From: Puffinus mauretanicus
Lineage: Eukaryota; Chordata; Aves; Procellariiformes; Procellariidae
Assembly: GCA_023333565.1 (NCBI GenBank)
Contig: JAJKFH010001538.1
Span: forward strand, 2,035,001 to 2,099,000
Direction of reading: 5' to 3'
DNA length: 64,000 bases
A program made the translations under genes and the position numbers. Shown piece after piece: positions 45,440 to 58,821 of the stretch. The stretch's first letter is position 1, and every line of letters starts with the position of its first letter. The notes under the pieces were generated by a model that was not told the origin of the DNA, did not search any database, and saw nothing but the letters and a program-made list of their open reading frames with translations.

Positions 45440-45760
45440 TTAACAGCGATTATTTAAAAATTATTACAGTTTATTCATGCAGAGAATCCCTTCTTGCATC
45501 AACTCAAATCCTCCGAGCTGAGAATTTTTTTTTATAAACTGCATTTTTCCACAAATTTTCAATCTTATTTTATGCTCTTTAACTATTTTAATTTTATTTT
45601 AAAATTACAGGCTTGATTACTGAAGTATTAATTTACAATGGTGTTTTGAAAGGAAATTACTTTACAGAACTAAAATTAAAAGGTATGAGTTACTCTCCTT
45701 CATAAACTTTCATTTTTTTATGGCTTAAAAGGGATTTAATATTTTATTGAAATTCTGAAC
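45440..45760. other. Strongly AT-rich intron segment
   Basis: About 300 bases are dominated by TTTTA, ATTTTA and AAATTA words, with no gene, repeat family or symmetric structure that I can recognise. Confidence 0.6.
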
Positions 45761-46682
45761 ATCAGTACTTCACCTGAATACAGTCTCCCAGCAGTAAATT
45801 CTCCTGGATGTTCCCCATTTAGTTAAGGATTAAAACCCTTGTCTAACAGTAATAGCTAACTACAGCGTGCCTATGACCGCCCCGTATCAGTTATTATTGA
45901 TCAGTGCTGGGCTACTTTAATAACTTCTATGCTAATGCACAGAATTCAGAGAGTTTGGCATTTTCGTTACAAAAAGTATTAAAATCGCAGAAGACCATCT
46001 GGAAAGATGGACTGAACAGCTCCAAGAAAACATGGAAATGCAGTCTCCAGTAGTGCATGGAAACAGAGGAGACGTATGGAGGTGACCGAGGACCTCCAAA
46101 GTGGGATGGGGAGCATCTTCTAGACTGCCCCAGGATATACAGCAGAGAGACATGGGAAGAAGTAAGAGAGATGAAGGTCTTGGACACATTAACAGAGAAA
46201 ACATGACCTTCTCGGAGTGAATTTTGTCACACGACTGTGCAACAGTCTGCAAAACATGAGGATGAGCAGAGCTGGCAGAGGGCTCCAGCAAGGGGCAGGA
46301 TTCCCTGGGGAAAAACACTGCCAGAACAGGGATGAGGATGAACCTGCTGCATAAGACAGGAGTGTTGGCCATGGGGAAGAGCCCATTCCCACGGATTTTC
46401 TCCAGTGGTACAGGCAGACTTGGGAGGCAGCAATCAGCACTGAGACAGGCTCTCCCTTGGATGAAGAAAGCAGAATTAAAGAAAAACTAATTAGATTAAT
46501 CAAGTAGGGAACTATTTAGCAGCTAATTAAAATAACCAATTAATCATAACTTCTTCAAAACAGTCTGCTAAAAATGGGCCAATAATGCCCGACAGAAAAG
46601 AAACAGCCTATTTTGTTTTTATTTCGCGCTTTCTATTGCATGCCTGATGCCACCTGCCTGCCAGCTGCCTGTGTCACAGCCG

Positions 46683-46766
46683 GATCCATGCCAGATCCCT
46701 GGACCGGATCCGTGATCCCTTGGATCGAAACCCAAGATCCCTCGGATCAAAACTGCTGAGAAGATC
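46683..46766 (+). repeat. GATC-rich cluster with a 22-bp imperfect tandem repeat
   Basis: Eight GATC tetramers fall within 84 bases. Part of it is an imperfect duplication with a 22-base step: GATCCCTTGGATCGAAACCC at 46714 and GATCCCTCGGATCAAAACTG at 46736. The rest are further GATCC words without a fixed period. It looks like a decayed simple repeat or minisatellite. No function is implied. Confidence 0.75.
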
Positions 46767-49133
46767 CCTTATCGCACAAACAATATACAGAAAAGTGTAA
46801 ATCAGCCTAAAAAAAGGGCATGTCAATTCTCCTCCCTGTTTTACGCTAACAAAATCTATTTTTCCATTTATCTGCACCTTTTGCTGTATCGATCAGCAGC
46901 ATGAAGCAAAGACTGTGGCAAAGTGACTTTTTATAGAGTCAGTGTGAGCCGGGAGCTGCGACGCAAGTGTCACTGGCTTGACAAAAACCTGCCCAGGCCA
47001 TCCGTCATCCTTATGGCTCCTCACTGCTATTGGAATTTGGGGAGAATTCATGGTACTAAGACACAGAGGGGAAAAAAAAAGGTTCCAGTTTCTGCCTGTT
47101 ACAGGTGCTAAATTCCTACAAAGAGCCTTTACTGACAATAAGCAATTTTCATCATTGAGCTCGTGCTTTCCTCATCAAAGATAACGGTAAACTGCCAGTG
47201 GAAATATAATGGCAATAAACGGATAGCTAGTATTTTACTTATTCTGTGCTTTTTGTTATGAAACATTCAGGGGGTTGTTTTCTTCCTACTGCAACAAGTA
47301 CCAAGCCAAATGCAATAATGAAAGAAAAATTAAGACCAACATCTTCCAAAGTGCTCAAGAGTTTCCTCACTCCACATTATTTACCCCTGATCTCAGAGTA
47401 GATAATGTATGTCAACGCTAAGCATTTTTTTAAAACCTTTAAAAAAAAAGATTAATTCAGGTGCTAACGTACCTTAGAAACATACATAACTTCATGCAGC
47501 ATATAAAGGTAGGACTTCTCTTATAAACTAATTCGTAGATAAATCCCCTGCTTATTCAGTATTTGAAACATCTCAATAGGGATAAACCTCACTTGGCTCA
47601 GCTTTAGACAGCACCTACTCACTCAAAAGCTCATTCAGCCCAAGACTGTAAGTTAGAACATTATTTCTACAACAGTTTAAAGTATTTTCTTCAACACAAA
47701 GCTTTTTTTTTTTACCTTCCTTAGAACAAGTTTTTAGAAGGTTTTCCAAGTCTATCATTCAAAAGCCACAGCAGTCTGCAAAGATTATCCCTTCTACTGC
47801 CAAAAGACACGAGTTACAGCCATCTACAGAATTTGAACATAACTTTCAATGTCCCTACAAAATGCTTTTCCTGCATTTCAACTAAATATTGATATTCCTT
47901 TTTAAAAAAAACCAAACATTCATTCATAATCCTATTCACATTTCCTTTAAATTTATTGATTGCAGATATATTTTGCCATCAGGTTCGCTTTTGAACTTGG
48001 GTAAAGCCACTGTGGTTTTTTTTAATACTGCGGGACAGAGCCGCAGAGGAGCCGGAGCGTCCCGATGCTGCCGCTCACGATGCTCTCCTCTACCCTGCAC
48101 TGATTTTTTTATCCCGACTTACATTTGCAGTTTCTCATTCCTGCCTGGCAGGACGGCTCCAGCAGCAATTCTGAGCTCTGCGTCCTGACCAACAGGACCC
48201 TCTCTACATCCGTGTTTGAAATACAGCTAAAAAACTATCCAAGTCAGGACCTCTGAAGTTCTTATGGGCTGACTTCAGTTTATGCTTGGTTAAGAAAATC
48301 CTCTCAAAGAGCGTGGCAGCCTTTGGCCTGGCACCAAGAGTATGTAACTGCTGGGTGACCAAAAGTAGAAGAAAATTAAAAGTTTAAACAAATGGGGAAA
48401 ACCACAGAAATAATAATACATACACCCTTTCCCCCCCAAACAGATATATGATATTTCATAGGAAACTTATACAAAGATTTTGTGTCCCCAGATCAAAACA
48501 CTTCATGAAGCATTTTGCAGATGTGGCTCTAGGCTGTTTTCTGATCCAATGGTTGTTATGGGATGATGTGAATGAAATGTCAGTAAATAGGTTAAAGATA
48601 CCTAGAGATGCAATAATTCTACCTGATTACTTCAAAATGTCAGAGTTCTCCGGCTCCTCGCTGGAGCCTTTCTGAGGAGCAAGGAGACAAGATTTGGGGA
48701 TTCAAGGCAGCTCCTTTCTTAAGTTAGGTTCCCATTGGCACATGCTCTTTTGGGATAACTGTTAGCATTTTATTACGTTAGAGTCAGGAAAAATAAGTTA
48801 TATTACTGCATTCCCAGAGCTTAGGTTACTAAAGATTTTTAGTTGTGTAGATAAGACAGTACAGATCAGATGCCATTACAAACTAGATCCATTCTCACGG
48901 CTATAACAGTATCACACAGGGTAATGATGCATTTCTTAAACGCTTCTCCAATTCTTGATCATTTTGAAGCCTCCAAAACAAAGGTGAGTGCAAGGAAGTG
49001 TTAAGCAGATAAATGTGGCCTCCTCTGCTCCAGAGCACATGCTCTGCAACCAGACTGAAAAGGGAAAAAAAAACAAAACTCTGAGCCAAATGTCTGTTCA
49101 TATAACATGACGAAAAACACCTTAGCCCAATGC

Positions 49134-49166
49134 AGAAAAGAAAGAAAAAGAAAAAAGAAAAAAAGA
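49134..49166 (+). repeat. A/G-rich low-complexity tract
   Basis: About 33 bases of A with regular G interruptions (GAAAAGAAAGAAAAAG type). In transcript orientation it is polypyrimidine. Confidence 0.85.
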
Positions 49167-52100
49167 CTACAGTATTACTGAAAACACAAAAAGCAGCCCT
49201 TTGAATAATTTCTCTCATTAGGAAAATGCCATCAATTTAAGAAAGTGGCAAAATCTGACTTAAAAAAAATCTGCCAAAAATCCTATCAGGCCAGAAAGGG
49301 GATGCATTTGGGAGGCGGCTGCTCGGGAGGAGCCGGGCTCTGACAGCTCCCCGGAGCTCGCTGCGGCTGGAGCAGCTCCTGCACGCTGCCCGTGCCCACG
49401 CTGCAAAGGAAAACGAAGCTTTTCAGTTTTAAGAGTGCCAAAGGAATTAGCTATAACTGATGAGCCCAAAACTGCAACCTGTTCACATTATTAAAGTGAA
49501 CCCAAAGTAACTGTACTCTGATTTTCACCGACTCATTATGTAAAATAAAACCCAGCTGAAAGCCAGTGTGGGGCCACAAAATACCTTCAATTATCTTTCA
49601 GTTCTGTTCCAGCAAAAACGCAGCCAAAATCTCATGGGTTCAGAGGGGCTGAGGTTTTTGTCTTAATAGCCTTTTACTTCCTCGACACTGTACAGCTTCA
49701 GCAAGATTTTCTGCCAGTTTGTTTGGACCTAACAAGCTATTTTACCATTAAAACAAAACACAATGTGTCCAGGAGTATTAAAAATTTTCCACAAGGCCCT
49801 GTTTAACAGTGACTCCAAGAATGACAATGCCAAATTATGAGTCCAAGACAGATGTTTTCCAGATGTGCTGAGCATCTCACATACACGTTGGATGCAGAGC
49901 TCTTCCAAAACGCTGTCCGAGTTGTACCTGCTGTATGTAGATAGGTTGACCCCTGAGTTTCTGCTTCTGGGGCACTATTATTACCAATAATTTTCTCCAG
50001 AAAATGGCCACATACCTCAAATGCCTACAGCAGGGTGAAGAATAAAGTCTGAGCATAACCATTGTATGGAACAAATGGGAAAGTAATGGGATGCCGTGGA
50101 TGGAGAGGTGCAGCACTGTGAGCATGACTTTTCCACTGCACACCCGCGCTCCAGGTACCAGCCAGCTGAGCAAATTGCATGAAAACCATCCAGCATTAGA
50201 AACCCACAGATGATCAAGGGTTTTGGCAGCCTGACGTTTTGTTAACATAGATTGCTCCGTTCTTGGGACAGAAAGGACAAACTCAGGAGGCAGGAGGGCG
50301 ATGCCAGCCCAGAAGAGCAGGAGCAGCCACGTGGCGCCGGCACGAACCTGCCCCTCAAACAAGGGCTGCATTTGTCAGAGTGCATGAACTGATCAAAACC
50401 ACTTGGCTCTAGTTTAGAGCATGGATTTTATGCTCTAAATATTAAGTGTTCCTTACTCCAACCTCCCTTCCCCCATGCAGACATCCCAAGTGCTGACTCA
50501 CCAATGGCATCAAGCCCACGAGAAAGAAGAGCTTCCTTGCCATGCATTGCTGTGATGCCCCCGTACTGCTGCAACCACAGAGTCCTTTGGGATGGAGATG
50601 ATCCTCCACGTTGACCGAACAGAAATCCCTACCTCCTGTGCTGGAGCACCCCTGAAGCCCCTGTCCAGAAGGACCCAAGCGTGCGATACCTGCCCCGCGG
50701 TCCCACACTGCCACAGCCTTTTGCACAGCTCACAGTGAGTTCCCAGCACTTGGGAGTCCTTGAGCTGGGTGGGTATTCATGGCACTTGATGATTTCCACC
50801 GCCGCCTGCCCCCCCCCCCATTATTCTAGAATTCAAGTATAAATACTCAAACACTGGCCATATGAAAATAGCAGCATGGCAATTTTATTTTAGACTGGTT
50901 TACAACTGAAGCCAGAGGAATGCAGCAGAACCCAGAGCCCAGTTACCCTTCAAAAACTTTCACATTAGACAGGACAACCCAAAAAAAAAAACCTCATTTC
51001 TAAATCTTTCCCTCAGAAGAGCCTGAGCACAGCTCTGATCCAAAAAAAGGTCAAATATCAGAGGTTCCTGCAAGCCCACAAGAGATTTTGCTATTGCTAC
51101 CAGTTTACCTGCAAGGCACGCAGGTGCTGTGCCGAGGGGTAGCTATACACAGCTGGTCTGGCTGTCTATCAGTCTTTGATTGAGTTTATTCATGGGCAGG
51201 TTCTGAGAATCACATTTCCAAACAAGATTTGCTTTAATTGGCTATGCTGGTCCTCCCAGAGGAGCACTAAGGTGGGGTTTCCACAGCAAGTAACTGCAAA
51301 TACAAAGTTAAATCCAGTTTTCTACAAATATTCAGGAACATTTGCTTCCTGGCAACATTCCTGTTAGTAAACCAATTTGCTAAAATATTCATGAATAGCA
51401 AACTAAAGGGCCATGGATACAGCCAAAGTGCTTACATATGAAAATACAACTAAATATTCACCTCAAATGTTTTCACAGTATTTGGCTTGCCCTAGATTTA
51501 ATTGGGAAAAAAATCTATAATAATGCCTGGCATTCGGCATGGTGGCTTCCACTGAAAAACCTCCGGTGAGGAGAGCGGCCGCATTGGAGAAGGGCACCCA
51601 GCATTGAGCTGCGCCCACAGGGTCCTTGCACATGCCCTAACCCCCCAGAGAGGAATGACGGCAGCGCCGGGGCACCAACACCTCCTCCAAACCCCATCAC
51701 AAAACCTCCCGGCGAGCTGCTGCGCCAGAACGGCAGAGAGACGATGGTGCTGCTACAGCAAAGCCTCGCCTGATCTCTAAGAGCAAAGCAAGAGCCCAGC
51801 GTGTATTTTGGATGGACTCAGATTCTTGCCCTTGAGCTTTTCTACATCTTGATCACAACCCTCTGAGCAGGATAAATAAATAAAACCCCATTATAACATT
51901 TCAGATATTACTCTGAAATAATGTTAAAAAATAAAATTCCTTGCATTATTCCTGAAAAATGGCTGCATTCGCTAAACTCTCAACTAAATTGCCAGTGTGG
52001 CAGACAAAAAGCAAGCAAGGAGGGAAGAGAAAAAACTCTGACAGACCCTGATAGGAGACTGCAGTCAATGCGGGAAGAGACAAATGCATTTTACATGGCA

Positions 52101-52763
52101 AACCTCTTACAGGTGAACCTTTGTTTAGCCCATCAGGCTGTTTTCAGTGAAAACAACCCTCACTCAAAAGGAAAACAAATATCTTCCTTTGGACTTGTCA
52201 CACCAATAGGCTTTATTACAAAGGTCACATTTAAATACAATTGTAAGTGAGCAAGCTTCTCACTCCGCATTGTGCGGTTCTTTCCTCCTCTGAATTTTTA
52301 ACTGAAAGAGCAGAAGAGGAATGAGCTGTGATTTTCTCCATCATACGCTTTCATTACCATGGGATTTTTTTGTTCAGCAAGATCATTACAAGATAAGGAG
52401 GCTGCAATTACATTTGCAAAACTGCAGTATTTCCTTTCCCTTCCAGAGCCCCAAACCCGAACATGGGGCGGCTCTTCCTGCAAGTACAGCATCCTGATGG
52501 GTTTCAAAACCTGCTGTCCCAGGTGCCAAGGACAGCACAACTCCACACTTATAGGCATTACGCACCACGATCACGCCTCTACTGACCACTACCTGTTGCA
52601 TCCCTGCTTGGACACAGGGATTCTGCGTTCAGTAGCCCCAGCCAGTCCGTGCCCCTTCTTCACCCCTGCAAAACCTATAGGAAAACCAGCACATATCAGG
52701 GGATTTTAGAGGGACAGGGAGCCTAGAATTGGGATGATTTAACAAGAGCTCTAACAGTCATTT

Positions 52764-52926
52764 CTATGACCTTCAGAAAGTCACTGGCTCTCTTCTGGAC
52801 TGCAATTCCTCCTCTATAACAGGAGAATTACTATTTTACTGGCATGCAGGGGTGTTGCAAGGTCTAATTCATTAATCTTTGTAAAGCATTCTAGGACACT
52901 TTGATGGAAAATGCAAAATATTATCA
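52764..52926 (+). mobile_element. MIR/CORE-type fossil SINE
   Basis: Several blocks stand in the order of an ancient amniote MIR element: CTATGACCTTCAGAAAGTCA (core, like TGTGACCTTGGGCAAGTCAC), CTGCAATTCCTCCTCTATAA (like the CAGTTTCCTCATCTGTAAAA box), CAGGGGTGTTGCAAGG (like CAGGGTTGTTGTGAGG), AATTCATTAATCTTTGTAAAGCATT and GACACTTTGATGGAAAATGC. No single block is perfect, but the collinear order is hard to get by chance. The tRNA-like 5' head is not clear. It is inactive. Confidence 0.75.
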
Positions 52927-54091
52927 GTAAAAGCCTCCCATTTAAATCTCACCTGGAAACCTTCCTCTTACTCCTTAATTTGTGATTGATCCCCACTCAA
53001 TTAGAGGTAATGGGATTTACATGTAGACTCCAGCAGCGGAGCAGACCCCACAGGAAGGTGCCAGCGACAGCGTCGGTGCTAATTCATATGAAGTAGCCAG
53101 GCGATCGGTACCTGCAACTCAATGAGCCACGGTTGGTTGCTGCATCCCTGTGCCGCACAGTGACCACCCAAATCAGCGCTGGGCGAAAGGATGGGGCACG
53201 AATCCCTCCGCCACCGCAGCACCCATCCCTACACAAACACTGCAGCGGCTGCACTGCTAATTAACTATGCATTTTATCATTGAAATTCCTCTCTAACTCA
53301 GATTTTTACAAAAAAAAAAAGTTTCTACTCAAAGAGCCTTCGAGTCACTAGCGGATAGTCCAAATATGGAGATCATTCATTAGCTTGCTATGTCAGGTTT
53401 TAATGTTCGTGGGAACAGTTTCATTTCACATCGGCGAGGGAAGGTAGATAACCTCGCCACCGGCACTTTGTGCGCCTCCAACGAGAATACAGCTTCAATA
53501 CAATATGCAAAAAAGCAACCAGGGAATTACAAAGGGCTTTATCAGTACCTCGTGTGCTGCGAAGCTCTGGTGGAGTGCTTATTTTAAATAGTATTCCTCT
53601 GACATCACAAGACCTCCGGTAGGATTCAGCCCTCTCGAGCATATTAGCAAAAAGTGCCTGTTAAATCCTAGAGCGGAGAGGCAGGAAGGGAGCGAAGGCT
53701 GGTGGAAGCTGCACAGGCTTTTCTTCCTTGCAGCCACTTAATTGAATCCGCAGCATCCAGCTTGTTGGTATTCCCCAGCACTCAGAATTTCAATTTGCTC
53801 CACGGATTTTTATACTGAGCACCCAGAAAAATTAGCATTTGTGCTGAATAGCTTTTAATCAACCATTCTCAAGGGTCAGTCCTTTTTATCTTTAAAGCAC
53901 TTCTAAATCTCCTCGCCTGAGTCTCCCCTAGCCCTAAAATTTATTCTATACATTTGTTTTCCTCCATTCTGTTTCCAGCGACCTTTACCATGATCTAATC
54001 ATCTTAATCTTTAATGCTCATCTCTACCTTTTAACCTTTTCAGTTTTCTTTTTAAAGCAATCTCTTGGTCTCTCTCAGGGTTTGTTGTTTC

Positions 54092-54109
54092 TTTTTTTTT
54101 TTTTTTTTT
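54092..54109 (+). repeat. Poly(T) tract
   Basis: About eighteen consecutive T residues, preceded by a pyrimidine-rich stretch from about 54050. In transcript orientation it is poly(A). Confidence 0.9.
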
Positions 54110-55151
54110 AATTAAGGTTTTCCCTGGCCTCTGCCTCAGCACAGCGCTAGAGGTGTCCCATGGAGAGTCACCTGGCACCAAACTGCACATTACCTCTCAA
54201 AAGGTGACTTGTGAGGCCCTTAATTAAATCAGTAATTTTTCTCTGAATACAATTTATGTAATTTTAGAGCAATGAAGGCAACTTCACAAGTGTCACAAAA
54301 GTGTTGAAGAGCTCAGCTCCCGATTCCTGTGGTCACCCATTAGCCAACATACGTAATTCCAAAAGTCCCCAAACTTTTAGGGAATATTACCAGCATTTTT
54401 TAGTAGGGGAAAAGAAAACATTCATGGTTTTAACTTTCAGTCTAACAACAGCTCACAGGAAATCTGTTCACATTACTTGGCCTTTTTTTCAGCAGCCAAA
54501 CCAGGACTTGGTTTCTTGCAGAATTGCAGTGGCTGCCAGGAAAGGCACCCGGCCCTGGGGAGGAATCGTGACCTAGGGGAAAAATCACAATATAGGATAT
54601 TCTTTACGTGCAACTGAATTAATCATGCTGTGCATCTGAAGTGATCTGTGTGCAATTTCCACAGGTACCTCCATGCTCTGAGGTCCTGGCTTGGGCACCT
54701 GCTCCCAACCAAGCAAACCCCAGGCTCCCTCCTCCTCTCACATAAACCTCCTGGCATGGAGAAATATTTTCCTCTTTGTGGTAATAAGGGAATGAAGCTG
54801 AAAGATATATTGTCCATAGGTGACACTTTGCACATACATAAATTCCCCCTCTCTTGAACCAGCATCCTGAGTTTCCACCTGATGCTCTTCTAGACGGAAG
54901 CACTTAAAGAGCGTTCCAATAATGCTGAATTACTGTGCTTCAGCACTGAAATTTGAAGGTTTTCCAACACAGAAAACACTTGAATTAAATAGCAATAGGA
55001 AATTCTTGATCTCTGCCAGCGAAGAAAGTATAAAAAACTATTCGTTCTCTATTTTTATGCAATATTTGCTTTACTTCACTTGAAATTACTTGGGTAACAC
55101 ATGGCATGTGCTATCCTTCCCTTCCACTGGGAAAACCATGGATGTAGACAC

Positions 55152-55206
55152 TTCATAGAATCTTTTAGGCTAGAAAAGACCTTTAAGATTATTAAGTCCA
55201 ACCGTA
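55152..55206 (-). mobile_element. CR1 LINE, short 3'-terminal fragment
   Basis: The plus strand reads TCATAGAATCTTTTAGGCTA followed by GAAAAGACCTTTAAGATTAT and AAGTCCAACCG. This is the reverse complement of the CR1 3' terminus, including one terminal TCATAGAATC unit. The match stops abruptly after the CCAACCG block, so only about 55 bases remain, typical of severe 5' truncation. Confidence 0.85.
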
Positions 55207-55642
55207 AGATTGTTTGATTTCATTCATTTTTGATACAAGCCCTAGAAACTCAGCTGAATCAAACTTTAATCTAAATATCCCTTCATCAGCAGATTGAGTA
55301 GGAGTCCACAGGCAAAGCTGAGTGCAGCCACAGAGTATCCAGAATCAGGTTCTTTCCTTCCCAATACTTAGATCACCAATTTTACCATTAGCTTCAGTCA
55401 GAGTCAACGGGAAACGGCAGGCGGCAGCGACTGCTTTGCCCAACAGCATGGTTAGCCTGGCATTTTGCTGTGCAAACACTGTCCATGCGTGTGCCCCAAG
55501 TGACACCCAGGTGAGGGACAGTCCTCCCCACGAGCACCCCTCGGGAAATTGCATTCTGGAGTTTACGGCTTGACAAAATTGTATTTTCATAACATTTGAC
55601 ACATGAGAAATCCTCCAAATTACTGCGGAAGCAACAGAAGAA

Positions 55643-55661
55643 GGGGGGGGGGGTGTGTGTG
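55643..55661 (+). repeat. G-run with (TG)n microsatellite
   Basis: About eleven G residues are followed by four TG units. It directly precedes the old interspersed repeat at 55674. Confidence 0.9.
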
Positions 55662-55673
55662 CAGAAGAAGTGT

Positions 55674-55835
55674 TGTTGTAGTAGTGTTGGTGCAACCATG
55701 ATGGTCTAAGAACTAAAATGTGCACAGGGTTTACAGGGAAAGGCAATATCTTTTATTAGACTACCAACATCTGGGGAAAAAAGCAGGTAACTTTCGAGCA
55801 TCCAAGCTCTCTTCAGGACTATGGGAGATTCAGCA
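55674..55835 (+). repeat. Old sauropsid-type interspersed repeat, family not named
   Basis: Recognisable blocks are GCAACCATGATGGTCTAAGA, GGTTTACAGGGAAAGGCAAT, ATCTTTTATTAGACTACCAA, AAGCAGGTAACTTTCGAGCA and CTCTCTTCAGGACTATGGGA. I associate this series (GGTCTAAG, then ATATCTTTTATTRGACCAAC, then CAAGCTTTCGAGC, then CTTCTTCAGGTCTGGGA) with a repeat that is very common in turtles and crocodilians. I cannot name the family reliably. It lies just after a G-run and TG microsatellite. Confidence 0.6.
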
Positions 55836-56823
55836 ATGCAGAGGCTCAGTAAATGTGTCATTTTTTAATCATGACTTTGTAATATCATGCCAGGCTTTGC
55901 TGGCATTTCTCCAGTGTATTCGACACCCAGAAATGAGCAGTTTGGAAAACTGCTGATAGAACAGTGAGAGCTAATATTAAATGCAACAAAATAAAAAAGC
56001 AGAAGTTTTCTTTGATGTTTCCTACATAGGGCTTTTCAATATTTAAGTATGGTTTAAGCTCCCAAATTAATGTACAATAAATGTTATTAACCTGATGTGC
56101 GAAGAAGAAAACTGAGGTGGACACAGCGAGTCCAGACCGCCATCAAATCACAAGAGGCATGTGTCAGATGCAAATAGTACACAAAAATAGGTAAAAATGA
56201 AAGACAAACATCTCCTGACATACCAAAGTTTGCATAGGAACTCCAACCAGTAAACGCAAGCCACATTTCTCTGTCTCTTCCCACATCCTTTACTTTGATT
56301 CTCCATCCTCCTCTGTCCTCTTCCTCTGCTTTCATTGCCCATCACAGCTGCTAAGGCTATGCATCAAAAGAAGCTTCATTATCACCTCTCAGCTTTCCCA
56401 AAAATCGCTGCAGCGAAGGTTTGCCAGTGCCAGGCTTTGAGCCGGCTGAGCAGATGCCACCCTAAAGAATAACAAGCTGCATCTCGTTTTTCTGCCCTCA
56501 ACAATATCAAGCTGCAACCCTGGATGCTTTAAACTGAGACTGTCTCATGCTACCATTGTCTTCCTCCATGCCATGGAGTTTTAGGCTGGGCTTTTCTATT
56601 TTCAATGAGTAAACAGTTCCTTAAACCCCTTTCTTAATCACCTATCGTACCTTCCTTTATGTTCAGGCAGAGCAGGGATTCCCAAACAGCACTTGATGCT
56701 GTCATGGTCCTCCAGCAAGGTGGACAGGCTGCATATTTCATTAACTGTGGGCTTCCATGACTGCAGTTCAACCAGTACACCTTAAATTATAAGGGGGAAA
56801 GAAACCGGAAAGAAGAATACTGA

Positions 56824-56840
56824 TTTTTTTTTTTTTTTTT
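56824..56840 (+). repeat. Poly(T) tract
   Basis: About seventeen consecutive T residues, with no recognisable element beside it. Confidence 0.9.
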
Positions 56841-58821
56841 AGAAGATGTTAATACTGCTGCTGAAATATCATTTAATTCCTTTGTTCACTAGTTGATACA
56901 TAATATGAAGCCGTTTGGTTTTATGGGAGATATTATGGCCGTACACGTCAAGACTGGCAACTGGAAAAGATTAATAGACTGGTCCTTAAATACGATGAAA
57001 CAGATAACAGTCACCAAATAAAACTGTTCACGGGTGCCCCAGTCATGACCGTTGTAAAAACCAAACTTTACACAATTTCATATTAAAAACAAAAGGCCAC
57101 ATTACAGTTACTCCTGCACTCCCCAAATGGCCATTGCCTCAAATTGGAGCTATAAAAACACCAGGAATGCTGGACAGGGATCACTTTAGATAACATCACT
57201 TTTTCCACTAGCTTCATCCATGGTATGTTTTCCCTCATTTCAGCTTTACCTACTGTATCTGAAATCTGTCACCAGCCTATGCGGAGTCCCAGCATCAGGG
57301 ACTTGTTTTTGGCAAAGCAGACAAAGGTAATGGCACCGCTGTGAGGAGTTACAGTGGACATAATTCACTTTTTGATTGACTATTTCAAATTTAGTGTCCG
57401 CCGCAGCCCTCCAGTCCCACTTTCCTTTGAACCTGTAGGGTTACCACTATAGCCATGAGGTCCTCAGCAAAGGCTTCCTATTTCTAGTATGTATTAGATC
57501 TCAAAGACTTTTTTTTTTTTTAAATTCTTACATGCATTTCTTCTTTGGGGACTTTTTGTGGGACTTATTTTGGGATCTTTGCTAATTTTGATTCTTTTCT
57601 TATGCTGAAATTTCCCACGCTCTCTTGTTACCAGCATTTAATCTCCAATGAAAGCCCAACTATATCAGGGAGAGTTTCACAACTGGCTCTTGAGGGCCAA
57701 GATTCCCCTTCCATGAATTTCAGTAATGTGAGCAAAGGTCTTTTAAAATGAAAATGGATGGAAAATACTCTTAAAGATCTTAGACATACTCCTACAAACT
57801 TCTTATTACCAAAGCTAGGAGCAGACTGTCTCATGTTCACATCCTCACATAAATCATTGGAGTTCCATAATTTACCCCAAAGGTGGATGCAATCTGTTTA
57901 TAAGGAATTAAGCTGTCAATGACATTTAAGAGGATACAGCCTGAAAAGCCAGGTCAAATTGATCACTCCCCAAAAGACGCAGTGGAGGGAGTTGAAAAAG
58001 CAGCATGGGAATAGTAAGGAATCCCTTTGGTATTCAGAGTCCTAGAGTATTCAGTAGAGCAAGAACTGTATCAGCTCTACTGAGAGCAAATACATACCTC
58101 CCCTATATGTAACACTTACCTCTCTTTATAACATGTGAAATCCCTAATATATTTACATTGAACACTGAAAAGGATGATTACAGGCCAAACCCACACATTG
58201 AAGACCCCAGACTCCTCCCCAGAGGGATTAATTGCATGCCTCCCAACGGCTCCGAATCCATCTCGCTGCCACCGAAGCAGCCTGTCAGCAGTGTTGCAAA
58301 GTTAAATCGGCAAATATTAATTGCCAGCTGGGAAATCTGCCATTAGTTCACACTCAGATTTTTTCCAGCTGGAAAGATTGAGAGTGTTAAATGGAGCAGA
58401 TTTCTTTGCAGTCTGCAAACCAACCGACGGAGTGGGTTTGCCTGTTTTGCAAGCACTAAATGAGCAAAACATTCAACACCTTCTCAGAAATGTTTTGAAA
58501 TGCTATTCTTTAGAAGAAATTACTTCTGGAAGTAACAAAGCACCGAACTAACACATGGACAACAAATAAAGTACAGAGGAAATAAAGCACCACCTGAGGC
58601 TGAATTCATATCTACTTGAGATTACTGCAGTGGTACATTGCACGAGTTATTAGCCTGCTTGGGGTTTTTTCCTAAGTTTGTAATTTATTTACAGTCAAGC
58701 ATAGAAAATTTTCTGTCAACATGCAGAAGATTATCATTTTCCATAATTAGAAAGAAACTTTCTGAGAACTGGAGAAAAGATATACGAGAAGTTGAAAATG
58801 AAAGATGCCATTTAGGCCATG

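Noticed and set aside
49877..50371. 164-codon open frame on the minus strand
   Set aside because: No family resemblance and no promoter or poly(A) context. A Cys/Trp/Leu-rich composition is typical of chance translation of intron sequence.
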